The notes below the pieces were generated by a model. It did not search any database, was not told the DNA's origin, and saw only the letters and a list, made by a program, of their open reading frames with translations. Positions 12,951 to 26,827 of a stretch of 64,000 nucleotides of DNA are shown here, piece by piece. The DNA is taken from positions 9,584,145 through 9,648,144 of the forward strand of contig OX579633.1 of assembly GCA_951230915.1 (NCBI GenBank), in the 5' to 3' direction. The translations under genes were made by a program, and so were the position numbers. The DNA is from Antitrichia curtipendula. Taxonomy: Eukaryota > Streptophyta > Bryopsida > Hypnales > Leucodontaceae. The first letter of the stretch is position 1. Each line of letters starts with the position of its first letter.

Positions 12951-13834
12951 CCCTTAAAGTTTTTTTGACTATATTTTCACCAAAAACGTTCCAAAACTGC
13001 CATTTCTAGTACAAGCATCAAATTTTAGAAAACTAATATTTTTGGATACATGTAACTATAGTATCTTGTAGTACACTAGTTTGAGAAGATGTGGAAAAAA
13101 TTTCAGAAATTTTTGCTGTACACATTGCAAGTTACAAGCTTTCAAGTTATGCAAATCCCCTTTTGGGCCCTCTGTAAAACAAGGCAGCTGCACTTCACAA
13201 GCTCACATTTGTATGAAAAAATGTCCAAAATGGTGGTGCTTCTTTAGATTCATTCTTCAAGGCAAGTTGGTTACATGCTTGAAAATTTTTAGATCATTTG
13301 GAATAATAAAGCATATAGAAAATAATTAGTAAGTGGAAAAAAAGTAGAGAATGATTCAAAATACAAAATTGTTAAGAATTTTGTTATAGAATTGAAAAAT
13401 GCCAATCCCAATGGTTGCAATAAACAATCTACATCCTACGGTTTTATTTTTTCAATAAAGGACTTCAAAGGTTTATTTTAGAGTAGTAAATCCATAATTG
13501 GCCACAAACTACAACTCCTCATAATTTTCATCTCATTAATAAAAATAGAATGATTCAAAGCTTTCCACATATACATAAATCTATAAAATCAAATTCAAAA
13601 TTCTATTTCTTAAAAAAGTGATTTTTTAAGAATTTTCTTGAGCTGCCCACATTGCTAATAGATCGCTGAAAATTACATATCATGTAATGAATTTTTACTA
13701 TATAGTCAAAACTTATGAAAATTGTTGAGCAAAAAAGCTATTTCTTAGGCACATGTTGTCTGAAAATTTCATTTGTAGTGAGCTACCCCAAATCTCTATG
13801 TTTGCCAAAAAAATGCAGTTTGGTCCATTATAGG
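12951..13834 (+). mobile_element. TTAA-element family A copy, 884 bp
   Basis: TTAA at 12947-12950 and 13835-13838; ends CCCTTAAAG and CCATTATAGG are diverged. Internal sequence aligns by eye over its length with 6317-7252. The 82-codon open frame inside is in a different frame from the corresponding frame in the other copy, so it is not a gene. Confidence 0.75.
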
Positions 13835-13838
13835 TTAA

Positions 13839-16800
13839 AATTCCTGAGCCACATGTCCAATTTTTTACTCCAAATTAAAAATGTGAGAAAATTATAAATG
13901 TCAATGAATCATTGCAATTGCAAGCTACACATGTTGAACTCCAAAATATGTAATACTAAAGATCTATTTTTCATTAATTTTTGGTATTTCATTTATATTT
14001 TATTCCTTATTTCAATATTTTTTGGTAAAATTATTAAATTACTCTGATGCACATTATAAGTGATATGATTTTTTCAACATTCTTCACAATATTTAGGAAA
14101 TCACAATAATTTAATTTTTCAACCAAAAGTTTTGGAATTAATAAAAAATGTGCTTTGTCATTTGTTGAAAATATCAAAGTTTTATCAGTGAATTATATAA
14201 TTGGTATATTCAACTTGATAGTGATAATTTGACTCAAAGTTTATAGCTAAAGGTATTTAGGGTATAAGAAATAAAACAACTACTTGAGTTTTCATACTAT
14301 TTTTGATAGAGAACAAAAAGTCTAATGTATTAAAAATATGAATTTCAAACTCTTATCAAATTTTAATGATCAAATTGAGATTGGAAATGTTTGACTAAAT
14401 GACCATGTATTAGTCACTAGGTGGTTTTCTACAATTAAATATATTTGATACCATAAAGAGTTATTACAAGTCATCAAAACATAAAAATGGTATAAACTAA
14501 CTTTGTAAGTCTAGGGCAACAAATTTAAAACTGTATTATTTTCTAAACATGCTTCAATTGCTTTTTGAATTAATTTTCTTACTTGACAATGACAATGAGA
14601 ATGAGCTCAAAAGAGAGTACAATCTTGTGATTAACACATACTTGGCCCCCATCAAAAATCCACAACCATCAAATCAGTTAAGGGGGAATTCAACCTCCTT
14701 CTTGGAAAACTTGAGCCATCAATCTCAAATTGGAAAATTTTGGACCCTCTTCCCTGAGTGTCAATCTTGATACAAATACTTATATGGATACAATTACAAA
14801 ATATATAATATACACAGAAGTATATGAAATGTGGATACAATTACAAATTACATAATATAGGCAGAAGTATATTAAATACTAATACAAATTCGTATGGATA
14901 CGAAATATATATGACAATCTTACATATCATTTACTCGGGGAGGGGGGGCAGTGAACGGTAGCAGTAGAAAACTACGTGCAAACAAATGATAGGGTGCCTA
15001 AAAAACATTTGAGATAAAATTTATAATTTGTTTTTATACACTATAGGGTACAAAAATACCACGACATTTCTTCAAACTACTATAGGATATAGAAGAATGG
15101 ATTCAATTAGAAAAAAAATTAGACCTAGGATACCCCCTTTTATTGTTTTTTTGGGCCAAAAGTATTAAATGTTGTTGCCTTGTGAGTGGCATATTCAAAA
15201 TGTTCAAGAATTTTATAAACTTTACTAATTTCTACAATAGTCATTGGTTGGCTTTATATGGCTATCATTTAATTTTGGAGATTGACGGTTCCTGTTCTGG
15301 GCCCTCTGTTTGTTGTTCCGGCTGTTCAAGGTTCAGGGTCCGCTTTAGGATTTGAGGATCACTTTAGGATTTCAATCTATCTTTTCTATTGTCTTCAGTT
15401 TACAGTTGTTGTTCTGTATTTGCGAATTGAAGGTGCCGGTTTAGGGTTGTGAGGAAGATGGCATTGAGTTTCATAACTAGACACATTTTTTTTCACTCAT
15501 TGTGTTTGTAAACACAATGAGGACATTTTATTTCATACTACCATGATTGTGCAAAAGTATTTCTTACATTCTAATTCATTTTATAATTTCATATTACCAT
15601 GATAGAGCAAAAATAAATCTTATGTACTATTGTGCATACTATGAAGGTTAAAGTAAATTTGATATCAAAAAGCAATCTCTATATCATTCATATTAATCAT
15701 GTAAAAAGGACCTAAACTTAAAGTTCAATTGATAGCATTCAATAATACGATACCTACCTAGTAAATGAGTGTCATTGACAAATTTTATAGAAGATATAAT
15801 AGTAGTATTGACTATACATTTCTAGTTGTAAGTAGTCATTAGTGGGGGAAAGAAAAGAAAGTTTGAAAGAAATTTAATGTAGGACAAAAATTGTAGTAGA
15901 GTTTTTGTTTAATCTAAATTACCATATCATTTATTTATATCAATTTAGAATTATAAGTAATGCAAGCCCCTTTTCTAATAACCCAAAGTAGGAAATTATA
16001 TAATGATAGCTTGTTTAAAGATAAATTAATAATAATAATAATATCCCCCTAAAAAATACTTGGTGTTTGCACCTATTCCTTTAGTTTCTTTTTTATACAG
16101 TCCCCCCCGCCCAAGATCCCATATTCAATGCAATCCCAACCGCTCCCTAAAAAATACAAATATGGGAGGAATGGGGAGGTGGGGGTAATTTAACATTGTT
16201 AATGAATTGTATTCATCGTGCAACAATTATTGAAAGTTTATTTTGAGCTTCTTGTGACAGTTTATCACAATGACAATGAGCTCGAAAGAGGCAATAATTG
16301 CCATAACATGATTAAGGCCAAGCTATAATATTTCCTTACTTGATTGAGACTTTACTCAAGAGCATAATTTGTAGTGATGTAAAATTTCTTAAAGAAGATA
16401 ATCTCATTGTTTCTTTCATTTGCTTGAGCTTTGGCTAGAAACTTTGCAACTTTGATTTTTTACATTCTACTTTGATGATTACTTATGATATATAAGTTTT
16501 AGGCATATTGAAATTCAAAATTCATATGTGTTAACATACATTATGCTATTTACTTGATTTGCCATCTTACATTGCCAAAATTTTCAAGGATTATGCATTG
16601 GTAAATACAACAAACTAAGAGTCTCGAGGTTCAAATGCATTTCTTTCTAATAGAATATGTAAAGTTCCATTTGTGCGAGGCTAAGGTCTTAATGTAAGAA
16701 AAAAGGTATAAGGTTAGCCTCTAAAGATCCAAGAGACTTTCTTTTCCAAAATCACCTCAAAATTGTTGTTTCTAAAAATCAATATATAATGTTTCTTAGA

Positions 16801-17827
16801 ATTTATTTTTTTTAAACTTGAATTTAGGATCTTGTTCATTATTATCGAATTAGAAAAAAAAAAACTTTTATTTTCAAAGGTTTGTCTTTACTAATTTTGT
16901 TATTTTTACGATCAAGGTTCATTTTTTGAAAAAAACACATTTTCAATCAATGTTCTTATGGCATGATGACGTTGGAGAGACATATCTCAAGAATTTGATG
17001 GAAAAAATTTGCAGTTTTTGAACAAATGCAATTAGTAATAGCCAAGAACATGCTTGCCAATTTCTACAAGGTTGGGAGCAATGGAAAATGAAGTTCAAAG
17101 CCTTATAATCAATTGAGGTACATTAATAAATTAGGAATCCTACCTCACTATGTCCATCAACTATTTCCTTTGATTAATAAATCCTTATCTACTCATACTA
17201 TCTATGGATGGCTTCTCTTTATTTAGACCTTTTTTCCACGATAACTTGTAGTAAACATTCCTTGAAAATTTTGAGTTTGAAAAATCATTGAAGGTGGAGT
17301 TTCTATTCAAATCATGAGACTTCCCATCTAAGGAATTAATATTGAAAAACTATTGAAAAACTATGTAGCAAGTTGATGCAAGAAGAAGTTCAAGTTGCAA
17401 TTAATCCACCACTCGTCTTTGTAAAAATCAAGAGTCGTTCATCTTGTAAACAAAAATCCTCCCCTTTCAATGCCATTGATTTTGGAAAATAAATAATATG
17501 GATACAAATACTTTAGGATATGGATACAGATATGGATGCATAAGACATGTATGGAATATGAAATATATACAACATGCAAAATATGCATGGAATATACATG
17601 GGATACATATCTATATATACAACCATACATTGTCCCATATTATTTGCAAGTGAAGCACATATCATAAAATACTAGTATGGAGTTGGGGAGGTGTCACAAG
17701 CATCAATGTTTATTTTTCAACCAATGACTCAGTAACACATGTATCCCCTTTTGCATTTTTTGGAAAAATTCAATGGTCAGTGGTTGTATCCCTTTGAAAG
17801 TGATTTGTACCCCTTTCAATGTTTTTA
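13839..17827. other. AT-rich intergenic stretch with a solo element end
   Basis: No gene recognised. A lone TTAA-element left end lies at about 16714-16800 (TTAG then CCTCTAAAGATCC). A perfect small palindrome CTCATTGTGTTTG...CAAACACAATGAG-type dyad sits at about 15497-15521. An (AAT)n tract is at about 16027-16041. Otherwise nothing assignable. Confidence 0.45.
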
Positions 17828-17828
17828 T

Positions 17829-17849
17829 CTAAAATTCACATTTTTTTTT
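17829..17849. repeat. Target-site duplication, left copy (LINE)
   Basis: CTAAAATTCACATTTTTT-type sequence that recurs, with one base difference, at 19150-19167 on the other side of the LINE fragment. Confidence 0.7.
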
Positions 17850-19149
17850 AACAAATGGAAAGTACCATTGCATTAAAAAAAACCAAAGAACAACAGCCGA
17901 GCCAAGGCTAGCAAATGAAGAAATAAGAGCAAAACAGAAAAAAAGGAAAAGCGAAGGATGGACCAAGAACCAAAAAGAACTAAATGAAGGAACAAATGGT
18001 AGGTCCTTTCCTATTCCAAACGATGGTCGATCCACTCCGAAAAGCTAACACAAGAGATTGGAGCCATATACTATCAAACTTGGACCAAATGATATCATGT
18101 TGTTGGGGATGTTGTCGGGAAATAATCTGGGCCTTGAGTTGAGCTGCTCTGCCTGAGTCCAAAAGGGCATTCCATAGTTTATCTTGTAGTAGACTTGGGG
18201 GCTAGGTGCTCCTTGAGAAAACAATGTTGTTGCGAGCAATCCAAATGAGCCACAAGGAGGAGCCTTTAAGTAAAGACCAGATGGTACGGAAGCTAGTGAA
18301 TTGATCTGGAATAGTAGAACCAAAGATACATTGAATGGCATCGAACCCAATGTGAGGCCCCAAGATAGGTTGAGATCTTGATATGTGGTGGATAATCGAA
18401 TGAGCGTAGTTCCATACCTCTTGGGCTTGTGGGCAAACAAAGAAGCTGTGCATAGGTGTTTCCTCAAGACCTAGTGTGCAACATTTGCAATTGGTGTCGA
18501 TGTCGGGGGCAATACGGGCTCTCCACGAGTGCACGGCAACAGCTTTGTGCTAGACAAACCACATGAAAGTTGCGTCCTTAAGAGATTGAGCCTTGTGCCA
18601 CACATCTTTCCAATTGGGAGTGAAGGTGGGTGGAAGGTGTCCAACCCATTTTGACATGATGGTGGTCTTTGGTTGGGCATTATGGGTGATAAGAGAGCGA
18701 CCTATAGATGTTGAGTATTCCATTAGTGATAGACCATTGCTCCATTGCCAACGCCCTGGGTCGAAGACCAAACCTTGTGTGATGCCATAAAATACAAAAT
18801 AGGAGGCTCGATTTTGGCTCTTGTGGATCTGCACCACCCTGATCCTTTGTGTATATCATCAATATTCAACTTCATCATTGTTAGGCGAGGTAAATGAAAG
18901 TATCCTAGAGTTGTGACCCACGATTGTTGTTTTTGGTTCCTTGAGATAGAAAGAATGTATGGACTTCAAAGTGATGGAGATTGAAGTTTAGACCACTAAT
19001 CTGCCAAGTTATAATTGGGATTGGATCGTCAGGTTGAGAAAATATCCCTACCCATTCTCCTTCTTGGGCTTGATCAAAGAAGGAAGTAAGGAGTACAATC
19101 CATTGGGGTGGGATTCTCGATCTTAAATAAAACCAATGATGTCGTTCAC
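17850..19149 (-). mobile_element. 5'-truncated LINE (plant L1-type) insertion
   Basis: About 1.3 kb on the minus strand: the C-terminal part of a LINE ORF2 followed by a 3' tail that ends in an A-run at the left edge. A nearly identical 17-20 bp sequence flanks both sides, as expected for target-primed reverse transcription. The reverse transcriptase core itself is missing, so this copy is dead on arrival. Confidence 0.8.
18202..18837 (-). pseudogene. LINE ORF2 C-terminal fragment with zf-RVT domain
   Basis: One reading frame from 18837 to 18202 with a single internal TAG near 18535-18549. After the stop the protein shows the zf-RVT zinc-binding pattern: CKCC, then 'EETPMHSFFVCPQAQEVW', a layout typical of plant LINE ORF2 C-termini, and then 'LLKGSSLWLIWIARNNIVF'. 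The stop replaces an expected Trp in 'FMWFVWHKA' (TGG to TAG). More diverged frames at 18905-19159 (minus) continue the same protein upstream. No catalytic domain remains. Confidence 0.8.
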
Positions 19150-19167
19150 CTAAATTCACATTTTTTT

Positions 19168-20368
19168 ACTATATACTTTGTAATCAAAAGATGCAAACAT
19201 CTTTTGGATTATTAATTTGTACAATGTTTAAACTTTATGGGAAAAAAAATTCAAAGAAAAGTTCTTCTTTTGGTCTTGCCATTCAATTATAGAAGGACAA
19301 CACCTAGAAAATGATTGTTTGAAGGTTTAGGAATTAAAATGTTTTTCTATTTTTCAACAACTTTAAGAAACTTTTGGTAGGCAAATATCTTGAAATTGTA
19401 AAATGAACATGTGGCAGACCATAATTTTCATTTTTCTTTCTAATTCATATAGATCAACTACTAAAAAATTGTTGAATGCAAAAATCCATTGGTTAATTTT
19501 TATTATACTATTTTATATTTTTCAGGATTTTTTAATAAAATTACACCAATAAATATACAATGATACAAAGGGCTAAAATGTTAGAAGTTTAGAACGCAAC
19601 ATATACATAGAACAATACCATTTTAGTTTTTATAAAGAACAACATTTAATAAAAGATAACAGAATATTGTATAAAGTTTGGAGATGTGACTGTTTATAAA
19701 AATTTAAGTAATATTAAATAAAACTGAATTTAGTACTTGTCCTTTGAATATTATAGATTTGAGCAAAATTAGAATTTGGTGTAAGAAATTACAATAAAAT
19801 TATTTGTCAATTAACATATTCTTCAAATATCATAAAGTTTCATATTAAGTAGATTTAAGAATTCTATCCTCTATCTATTTCATTGAAAAATCCAAAATAT
19901 TTACCAAACTGCATGCAAAAATCCATCCAAAAAAATCATTTAACCATAGAAAAAACCCTGTGGATTTTAAACTAACCAAATGGAGATTTGAGTATGTACC
20001 TACAAAGTCAGTTTTGAAAGGATACATTTGAAATATTAATACATGATCTAGTCAAGTGCCCTCTTCATAAGAATGATCCAATCATGTGCCTAGTGTGCCT
20101 AGATAAAATCATATTGCCTCCCCAAATGAGTTGGGGAAGGCAACTCAAGGTAACATGTGCAAAACTCCTTTCTTACTTTAAAATCTAGGAAGTTTGTAAT
20201 TAATACAAAATGGTTTGCAATGGTAAAAATATATATATAATTCAAGAATCCCCCTCCAAGAGAAGTCAAAGTCTCTTGACCTTGTTGTGCAAGGCCAAAA
20301 AATATTTTTCTTCTAATTTCAGATGCAATAATCTTACAATGTGCGTTATCAAAGTTTCTAGCACAATA
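19168..20368. other. AT-rich intergenic stretch, nothing recognised
   Basis: No open frame over 60 codons with a domain and no repeat ends found. Confidence 0.45.
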
Positions 20369-20372
20369 TTAT

Positions 20373-21004
20373 CTCCTAAATGCCCAAGGTCTTTTTTAAG
20401 CTTCTTGGAGTTTGCTCTAAATTGAACAAAATGCCAACATTTTGATAAGTTTTATTTATTTATTTTAATTGTAACCATATGAATTCGAACTAGACATGTT
20501 AAAGATCACATGGGCAAAGATAACACAATAATGTCACGTATGGATTGAAAGATTATAATGTTTGATTATGAAGGTGTTAAAATTGTGAAAGTGATTTGAA
20601 GTCCGCTTTCAATCCTCTTCTCACATGTCAAAACAAAAGAATTGGTCATCCAAAAATATGAGGTTAAATGACAAAACATGCATAATCCAATCAATTTACA
20701 ACTTCTCAAAATCTGCTCTACAATTTTTAATGTGTTTTTTTCTCCAAGTTCTATTGTATTTTGAGGCTCATTTTTTAGAGCCCTCAACACTAAAAAATAA
20801 ATATTTGTAATAGACATCCTTGCACTAAATCTTGAATAGAAAAAACATAATATTTTTTTTTAAAATTAGATTTTTGATGCTAAAACTGGACTTCAAGTAA
20901 AAAAAATTTAAAATATGAAATACAAAAAACAACAACTTGGTAAGGTCTTATTTAACTTCAAAATTTTGTCAACACCAAAATTTGGTGCCTTGGATAGTAA
21001 GGGG
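20373..21004 (+). mobile_element. TTAA-type element family C, 632 bp, flanked by TTAT
   Basis: Ends CTCCTAAATGCCCAAGG and CCTTGGATAGTAAGGGG, flanked on both sides by the same tetranucleotide TTAT (20369-20372, 21005-21008) instead of TTAA. Clearly the same family as 35916-36551: both carry the segment 'TTTGCTCTAAATTGAACA' and the following 'AAATGCCAACATTTTGATAAG'-like block. No coding capacity. Confidence 0.75.
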
Positions 21005-21008
21005 TTAT

Positions 21009-23181
21009 AAAATTGAATTGCAAATAAATAAATAATAAAACAATTTTTTTTCTCAATGCATTAGAAATAAATGCATTGCATTTATTGACAATTGTTACCC
21101 AACAAGTACCTCAATTATTTAGGAGCTAATTTGTACATTTTTCACATACATGCATCTTTTGTAAGTTTCTCAGACTCTCCCTTGATTGAGACACATGATT
21201 GAGATATTGTAGGTGTTGTAGGCACTATTAGGGCCACAATCATGGTTGAAAATGGCTTAAGGAAGAACACCACATTTCTAACCCCTTCCCAACCTTGAGT
21301 CCTACTTTTTGACCCCAAACCAACATCTTCATAATTCAATTCCAATGAAGTCCACTTACCTTTCCAATGAGATATCAATGGACTCTCGTCCCTTGGATTC
21401 TTGGTTTTTTTAAATGGTTCAAGGAAATTAACTCCTAACTACCCAAGCAACCATATATGGTGAATCTGAAATTTCAAGCTCATTTTGGTGTGGGCAGTTA
21501 AATTCCTTTGACCATTTAAAAAAAAATTATGGGCAATTTTTAGGATTAACTTTTGGAAATCTTTCATTTTTCACTGAAAAAGTTAAATATTTGATTATTG
21601 ATAGGTCCTCAAGGGCATATATGTACCATTAGTGAAGAGCAAAGTTTGCCAATTTCACTTGATTTGAGATCTACAAAATTGTACATATCCATTTGCTTTG
21701 AAAATGGTCCCAATGAAAAGAGTAAAGTGTTTTCATGGTTTTCACTGTTAAAAATGTAAACATGCAAATGTTAATTTGGAGTTATTTGCAATCTTCTGTT
21801 TATAAAAAATAAATTGCATTACAACAATTGCAAGGTGGATTGTGTAATGAATTTGATAGCTTTCCATGTGAAATTAAGTTTTTTAAAAGTGCATTATAGT
21901 GTGCTACCACTACTTGTAGTTGTTCATGTCACCTCCAATCCCAAAAAACTCTTATGTGCAAATTTCTAAAACATTGTGGGGAGGGGCAACATACTAAAAA
22001 TAGAAAACATACATTTTTCTTGTTATAATCTCACAACTCCTATGGAATTTTGCACTCAAAATTGGTGTGCTTACTAATAAGCAAGCTCTTTAAACATCTA
22101 TACGGTTAGATTTTGGAAAAAACAACAACTACTTCATTGGGGATAACTATAAGTTCATGTTCATTTTTCATAGGAGAAATACACTTCAAAAGGCTTAGGC
22201 GTTTAGGGATTAATAATTTTCTACCACCTTTCACTTTAAATATTTATAGATTTTTATTTTTAAAACTTGGAGATAAAAAAATTTCCACTGGATTTTTTTT
22301 CAAGAACACCAATCAACACAAAATTTATTTTGACTATGACTCTTGGTACCGTAAAAATGCAAATTTCTTAAAGGGATGGGAATAAGTTTGGTTACCTGAT
22401 ACAGTAATCTTGTGTCCCAGATCCCATGAGAATCTGTCAAACTTGGGAAAGCCCATTGGCACTGTAGAAATTTGTAAGTTGTGGCAGGTTAGGTGAGTGT
22501 CGACAACTGAGCCACTCAGAATTCAACTTTCAGTTAGGATAAGCTTTTGTGGTCAAATGGACAGGGATCGAACAAGATTTGGAGGTATGGCTGAATCAAT
22601 CCATGTTGGGGATAATTTTTTTTGCACCAGTTTTATACCAGCTACAGTATTTGCCTTTGATTCCCATATAAGAACCGGGGGTTTCAAGTACCGAGTTCAG
22701 TTGTCTTCTCTAATTTTTACTCCAAAAAGAAATTTTACAGATTTTTTCAATAGTTTTTTTTTAAATTGTAACCGTTTTTTCTCCAATTCCACTGGCTAAT
22801 TTTGAACTAGCCACTAGTTTTACCCAGATACAAGGTTGAATAATCAAGTCACTTTAAATAAGAATGGTTCATTCCACTCTTGGGGTCAAGTTGGGATCAT
22901 GTGAAGCTTTGAAAAGCCCCCAATGTAGTGTAAGCTAGGAGGTTCAAAAAGTGTGCCTTTAGGAGTTGATCACACTTTGGAGGAAGCAAAACTCCTTGAA
23001 GTGTTTTAATTTTGACTTGAGTAGATTTTTCTTAAAAGACAAAGGGAGTTGACATCTAACCCAATTTGTGTCATATTTTTTGGAACATTGTGGAATTAGT
23101 TATGAATTTTGGAGTTCGAACCTCATAGGTCAATAGAAGCATCCACCTCTTAATATGTTCACCACTAGTACATTGGCAACA
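21009..23181. other. Intergenic stretch, no gene supported
   Basis: Several frames of 78-100 codons (21142-21378 minus; 22113-22385 and 22497-22799 plus) without domain or splice support. Not called as genes. Confidence 0.4.
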
Positions 23182-23308
23182 CTAGTAGAATATGGTCTTA
23201 GTAGATTCAATGTTAAGACACACCCCAAGTTGAGTTTGTCATTTTTGTGATGGACTTGACTCAAGGTGTGCTTTAATGTCGAATCTACCAAGACCATCTT
23301 TCTACTAG
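23182..23308. repeat. 127-bp imperfect hairpin
   Basis: Arms of about 45-50 bp: the left arm CTAGTAGAATATGGTCTTAG... pairs with the inverted right arm, which begins CTAGTAGAAAGATGGTCTTGG. The loop is about 20 bp. Mismatches are scattered. Could be a foldback MITE or a small-RNA precursor locus; no clear target duplication was seen. Confidence 0.6.
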
Positions 23309-23742
23309 AGCAAATATATTTGATACATTGAAGAAAGCAAAAATAATGTATTTTCATGCTAGAGAATGCTTTCGGAGCCCAATCGCTTCAAGAGCTCCTA
23401 CCTTAGCATGTGTTGTAATCTTGGAGTAAAGACTATATATGAGTCTCATTGATCTTTGGGAGGTGAGGGGGATTGAAATGAACAAAATATACCCAAAATA
23501 TAACAAAATGGTTGGAGTTACATTCCAAACCCTTAATTGGCTACTTGGGAGATAGCCTTTTTACACATCAAATTGTTTGTTTGTTTGTTTTTTAAAGATG
23601 AAGAGAAGTTCTTTATCTAAAATTAATGAGGGTAAAATACAATTCCAAGGGTACAAGGCAAGTCCAATTTTATCAAATCTTATTATTGTAGTGAAGGCAA
23701 TTATTTGAAGCCATGAGGTCCTTAGATGAGCAAACCCGTTAG

Positions 23743-24659
23743 CCCCTAAAAGACTATCTTGTTGAATTTGGCAACATAGCAATTTTAGACAGGTATGTGT
23801 GACTGGAGATTTTCATTTTCTAGGACCAAACTTAATAGAAGGTGTGGACAAGTAATATCTTTTATGTGCACAAAATTCAAGACATTTTAAAATATGAGTC
23901 AAAAGTTATGGCCTAATATGTTATTTATTTTCGTAAATGGGTAGTCTAGGCAATTTATTATTATTATTTTTTTCAAAAATACAAATTTGAAATTGGTTTT
24001 AAAGTTATATACATATGGAAAGCTTTGAATCATTCCATTTTAATCAATGAGTCAAAAGTTATGAGGAGTTTTAGTTTGCGGGCAATTGTAGATTCTCTAT
24101 TCTAAAATAAACTTTGAATTCTTTTATTGACCTCAATTTTCAATATTTAAAAAAATAAATAAAATCATAGGATGTAGATTGTTTATTACAACATTAAAAC
24201 TATTGGGATTGGCATTTTTCAATTTCATAACTAAATCCTCAACAATTTAGTATTTTGAATCATTGTCTACTTCTTTCTACTTACTATTTTTTTTCTATAT
24301 GTTGTACAATTCTAAATGGTCTGAAAAATCTCAAGCATGTAGCGAACTTGCCTTGAATTATGAATCTAAAGAATCACCACCATTTTGGACATTTTTTCAT
24401 ACAAATGTGAGCTTGTGAAGTGGAGCTGCCCTATTTTTTGCAGGGCCCAAAAAGGGATTTTTGTCAATTTGAAAGCTCATATCTTGCAATCCACACAATG
24501 AAAATTTCTAAAATCCAACATTTTCTCAAGTCAGCATGCTACAAGATCTTGCAATTACAAGTCTGAAAATGTTGTTTTTTTCCCAAAATTTGGTACTTGT
24601 ACTAGAAATGACAATTTTGAAGCGTTTTTGGTGAAAACATAGTCAAGGAACTTAAGGGA
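23743..24659 (-). mobile_element. TTAA-element family A copy, inverted, 917 bp
   Basis: Left flank TTAG (23739-23742) with CCCCTAAAAG; right end CCTTAAGGG-type sequence then TTAA (24660-24663). Internal sequence is the reverse complement of family A, including 'AAGCGTTTTTGGTGAAAAC' at the right side. Confidence 0.75.
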
Positions 24660-24663
24660 TTAA

Positions 24664-26240
24664 GAACTCAATGAGCAGCAAAGTTGCTCAAAATTTGTTG
24701 CATATAGGTTAGTGATTCTTGATTGATTTACTTCAGCTAAATTCTTTGCCCATATTCTACCAAGCTTTTCTACATGTGGCTAGATACAAATCCATGGTTG
24801 CACCATTATTTTTGGAACACAGAGTGATTACGGGTGACCCAAATCTACCGCAAAGTGATGACCTAACCAATTTCCAGCTATAATTAATTGATGTAGGGAG
24901 GTGTTCTTGACCAAAAAAATAAAGAAAAGGTATATAAAAGGTTAATAAATAATTAAGGGTTGCAATTATAGATGAATGATAAATTTACCTATTCAAAGGC
25001 AAACAAAATATATATTTTTAATTTAATGGTAGGTAGTACTATTTGTTAGGTGTCACTAACTACCTCTTCAAAAGCAATACTACTTATTAGTTGTCACTGA
25101 CTACGTCTTCAAAAACAATACAACCTACTGGTAGTTAGTACCACTTTATAGGCAATAACATGCACATAGTATTTGTAGTCTATAGACATTATTTTTAATA
25201 GCTATTATTGTTCCTTGGTAGCTATTGACTGCTTTGTGGTAAAAGTTTTTTCCAATCAAGATTTGGACTTAATATAGACTTTGATCAAATCAAGATTTAC
25301 ATCTAAATATAATTCCAGATTAAATAGAACTCTATTTAGATTGTGGAAAATTTTAGATCTTTTTAATATTTGATTTTTTAGTAATTAAAACTTGAACACA
25401 TTGAAGTTGTGCATATTGGTCATTTCCAATCAAGAATGTGCAATATATGCTAGTAGAACATTTTATAGATGTAAGTTTATTCCTTTATCAAATAGCAATA
25501 GGTTTTGAGACGAGTCTTCAATTTTGATGGAAAATTTAAACAACAATAGCTGTATTGAATTAAAATTTGGTAACAATTTTGCTATTGCATTTTATTATCT
25601 AGAGTCTTGGACTATATTTTTATTTTTTCCTCGGGTTGAGCTAACTTTTTAGGATAAAATTTTTGTTTAGATTTTCTTCATGTGCTTTCAAAAGAAATTT
25701 CAAAAATATTTATCTATACCTTTCTAATAGTTGGTCCAAATACTTTGTGGGATAGTGAAGAAATGCAAAACATCCTAAAAATAATGCAACCCATAGAAAA
25801 CTAATTGAAGTGTCTATAATTAATTCAAATCTCTAAAAGAAAACTTGAGTAGGACAAAAAATGTTTTTGCAACTATATCAACTACAAACAACAATATTGT
25901 ATCAATATTTGATTATCATTTTACAAGCTACAAAATGAAGTCAACTATGACCACAAGTGGGTAAAAATTAGAATGCAAAATATATGAGCGGTAACAAATT
26001 AAATTATCCAAGCAATGCAGTTTTGATATATTTTAGCAAATGTTTTTTTTTTAATATAAAACTCCCATAATCTATCGAGTTTTAGTATCTAAAGATAATT
26101 AATGGATAAATTAAGGTTTCTTTTTAAAAATATGAAGACAATTTATGATATTTATGAATTCTGCAATTGATTTAACAAAATATGTTTAATTTGTCTTCTT
26201 TTGTAAGCAATAGCTGTAGAAGCCTTTCTATAACTACACC
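24664..26240. other. AT-rich intergenic stretch, nothing recognised
   Basis: A diffuse repeat of the words CTACCTCTTCAAAAGCAATAC / CTACGTCTTCAAAAACAATAC (about 25060-25120) suggests a short degenerate tandem duplication. No gene or element end found. Confidence 0.4.
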
Positions 26241-26244
26241 TTAA

Positions 26245-26823
26245 CCCCTAAAGCCCCGAGAGTGTTTTTTTGCCAAAAAACACTCAAAACTACCACTTTT
26301 GTTGTATTCACTTATGGAAACCAAATTTGTTTTTTTGTTGGAATTTAATCGTAGGATCTTGTACTAAACTTGTCTGAGATCATGTAGTAAAAATTTCATC
26401 AAATTTCACTGTACGGATTGGAAGATATTAGCATTCAAAGTTGAACAAAAAGTTTTTTTTCAAGAAGATGCTTAAATTGCCCCAAAAACGAAGATTGTCC
26501 ATAACTTTCTCATCCCTAGTCCAAATAGAATGAATAAAAGCTTCACGTATAGGTAAAAACATAATATTTTAGGAAAAAAATTCAATTTTTTTTTTTTTGT
26601 CTCTTTGTAAATTTTTGGGGGCTGCCCGCCAATCGCCATTTCTTGCTCATTGTGCCATAACTTTTTCATCCAGCATCCGATTGAAACAAAATTATATATC
26701 CACAAAGCTCTTGCAGAGATACACAACCTCAAAAAATCTCAAAAAATTTCACTTCAAATTGAGACAATAGGAACCTTCCCGGACCCAAATTGTCCTCCAA
26801 GGGGACATGCAGGGCTTTAGGGG
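26245..26823 (+). mobile_element. TTAA-element family B short subtype, 579 bp
   Basis: TTAA on both sides (26241-26244, 26824-26827); ends CCCCTAAAGCCCCGAG and GGGCTTTAGGGG. Nearly the same as 36617-37187, with which it forms a short subtype that lacks the middle third of family B. The subtype implies amplification of a deletion derivative. Confidence 0.85.
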
Positions 26824-26827
26824 TTAA

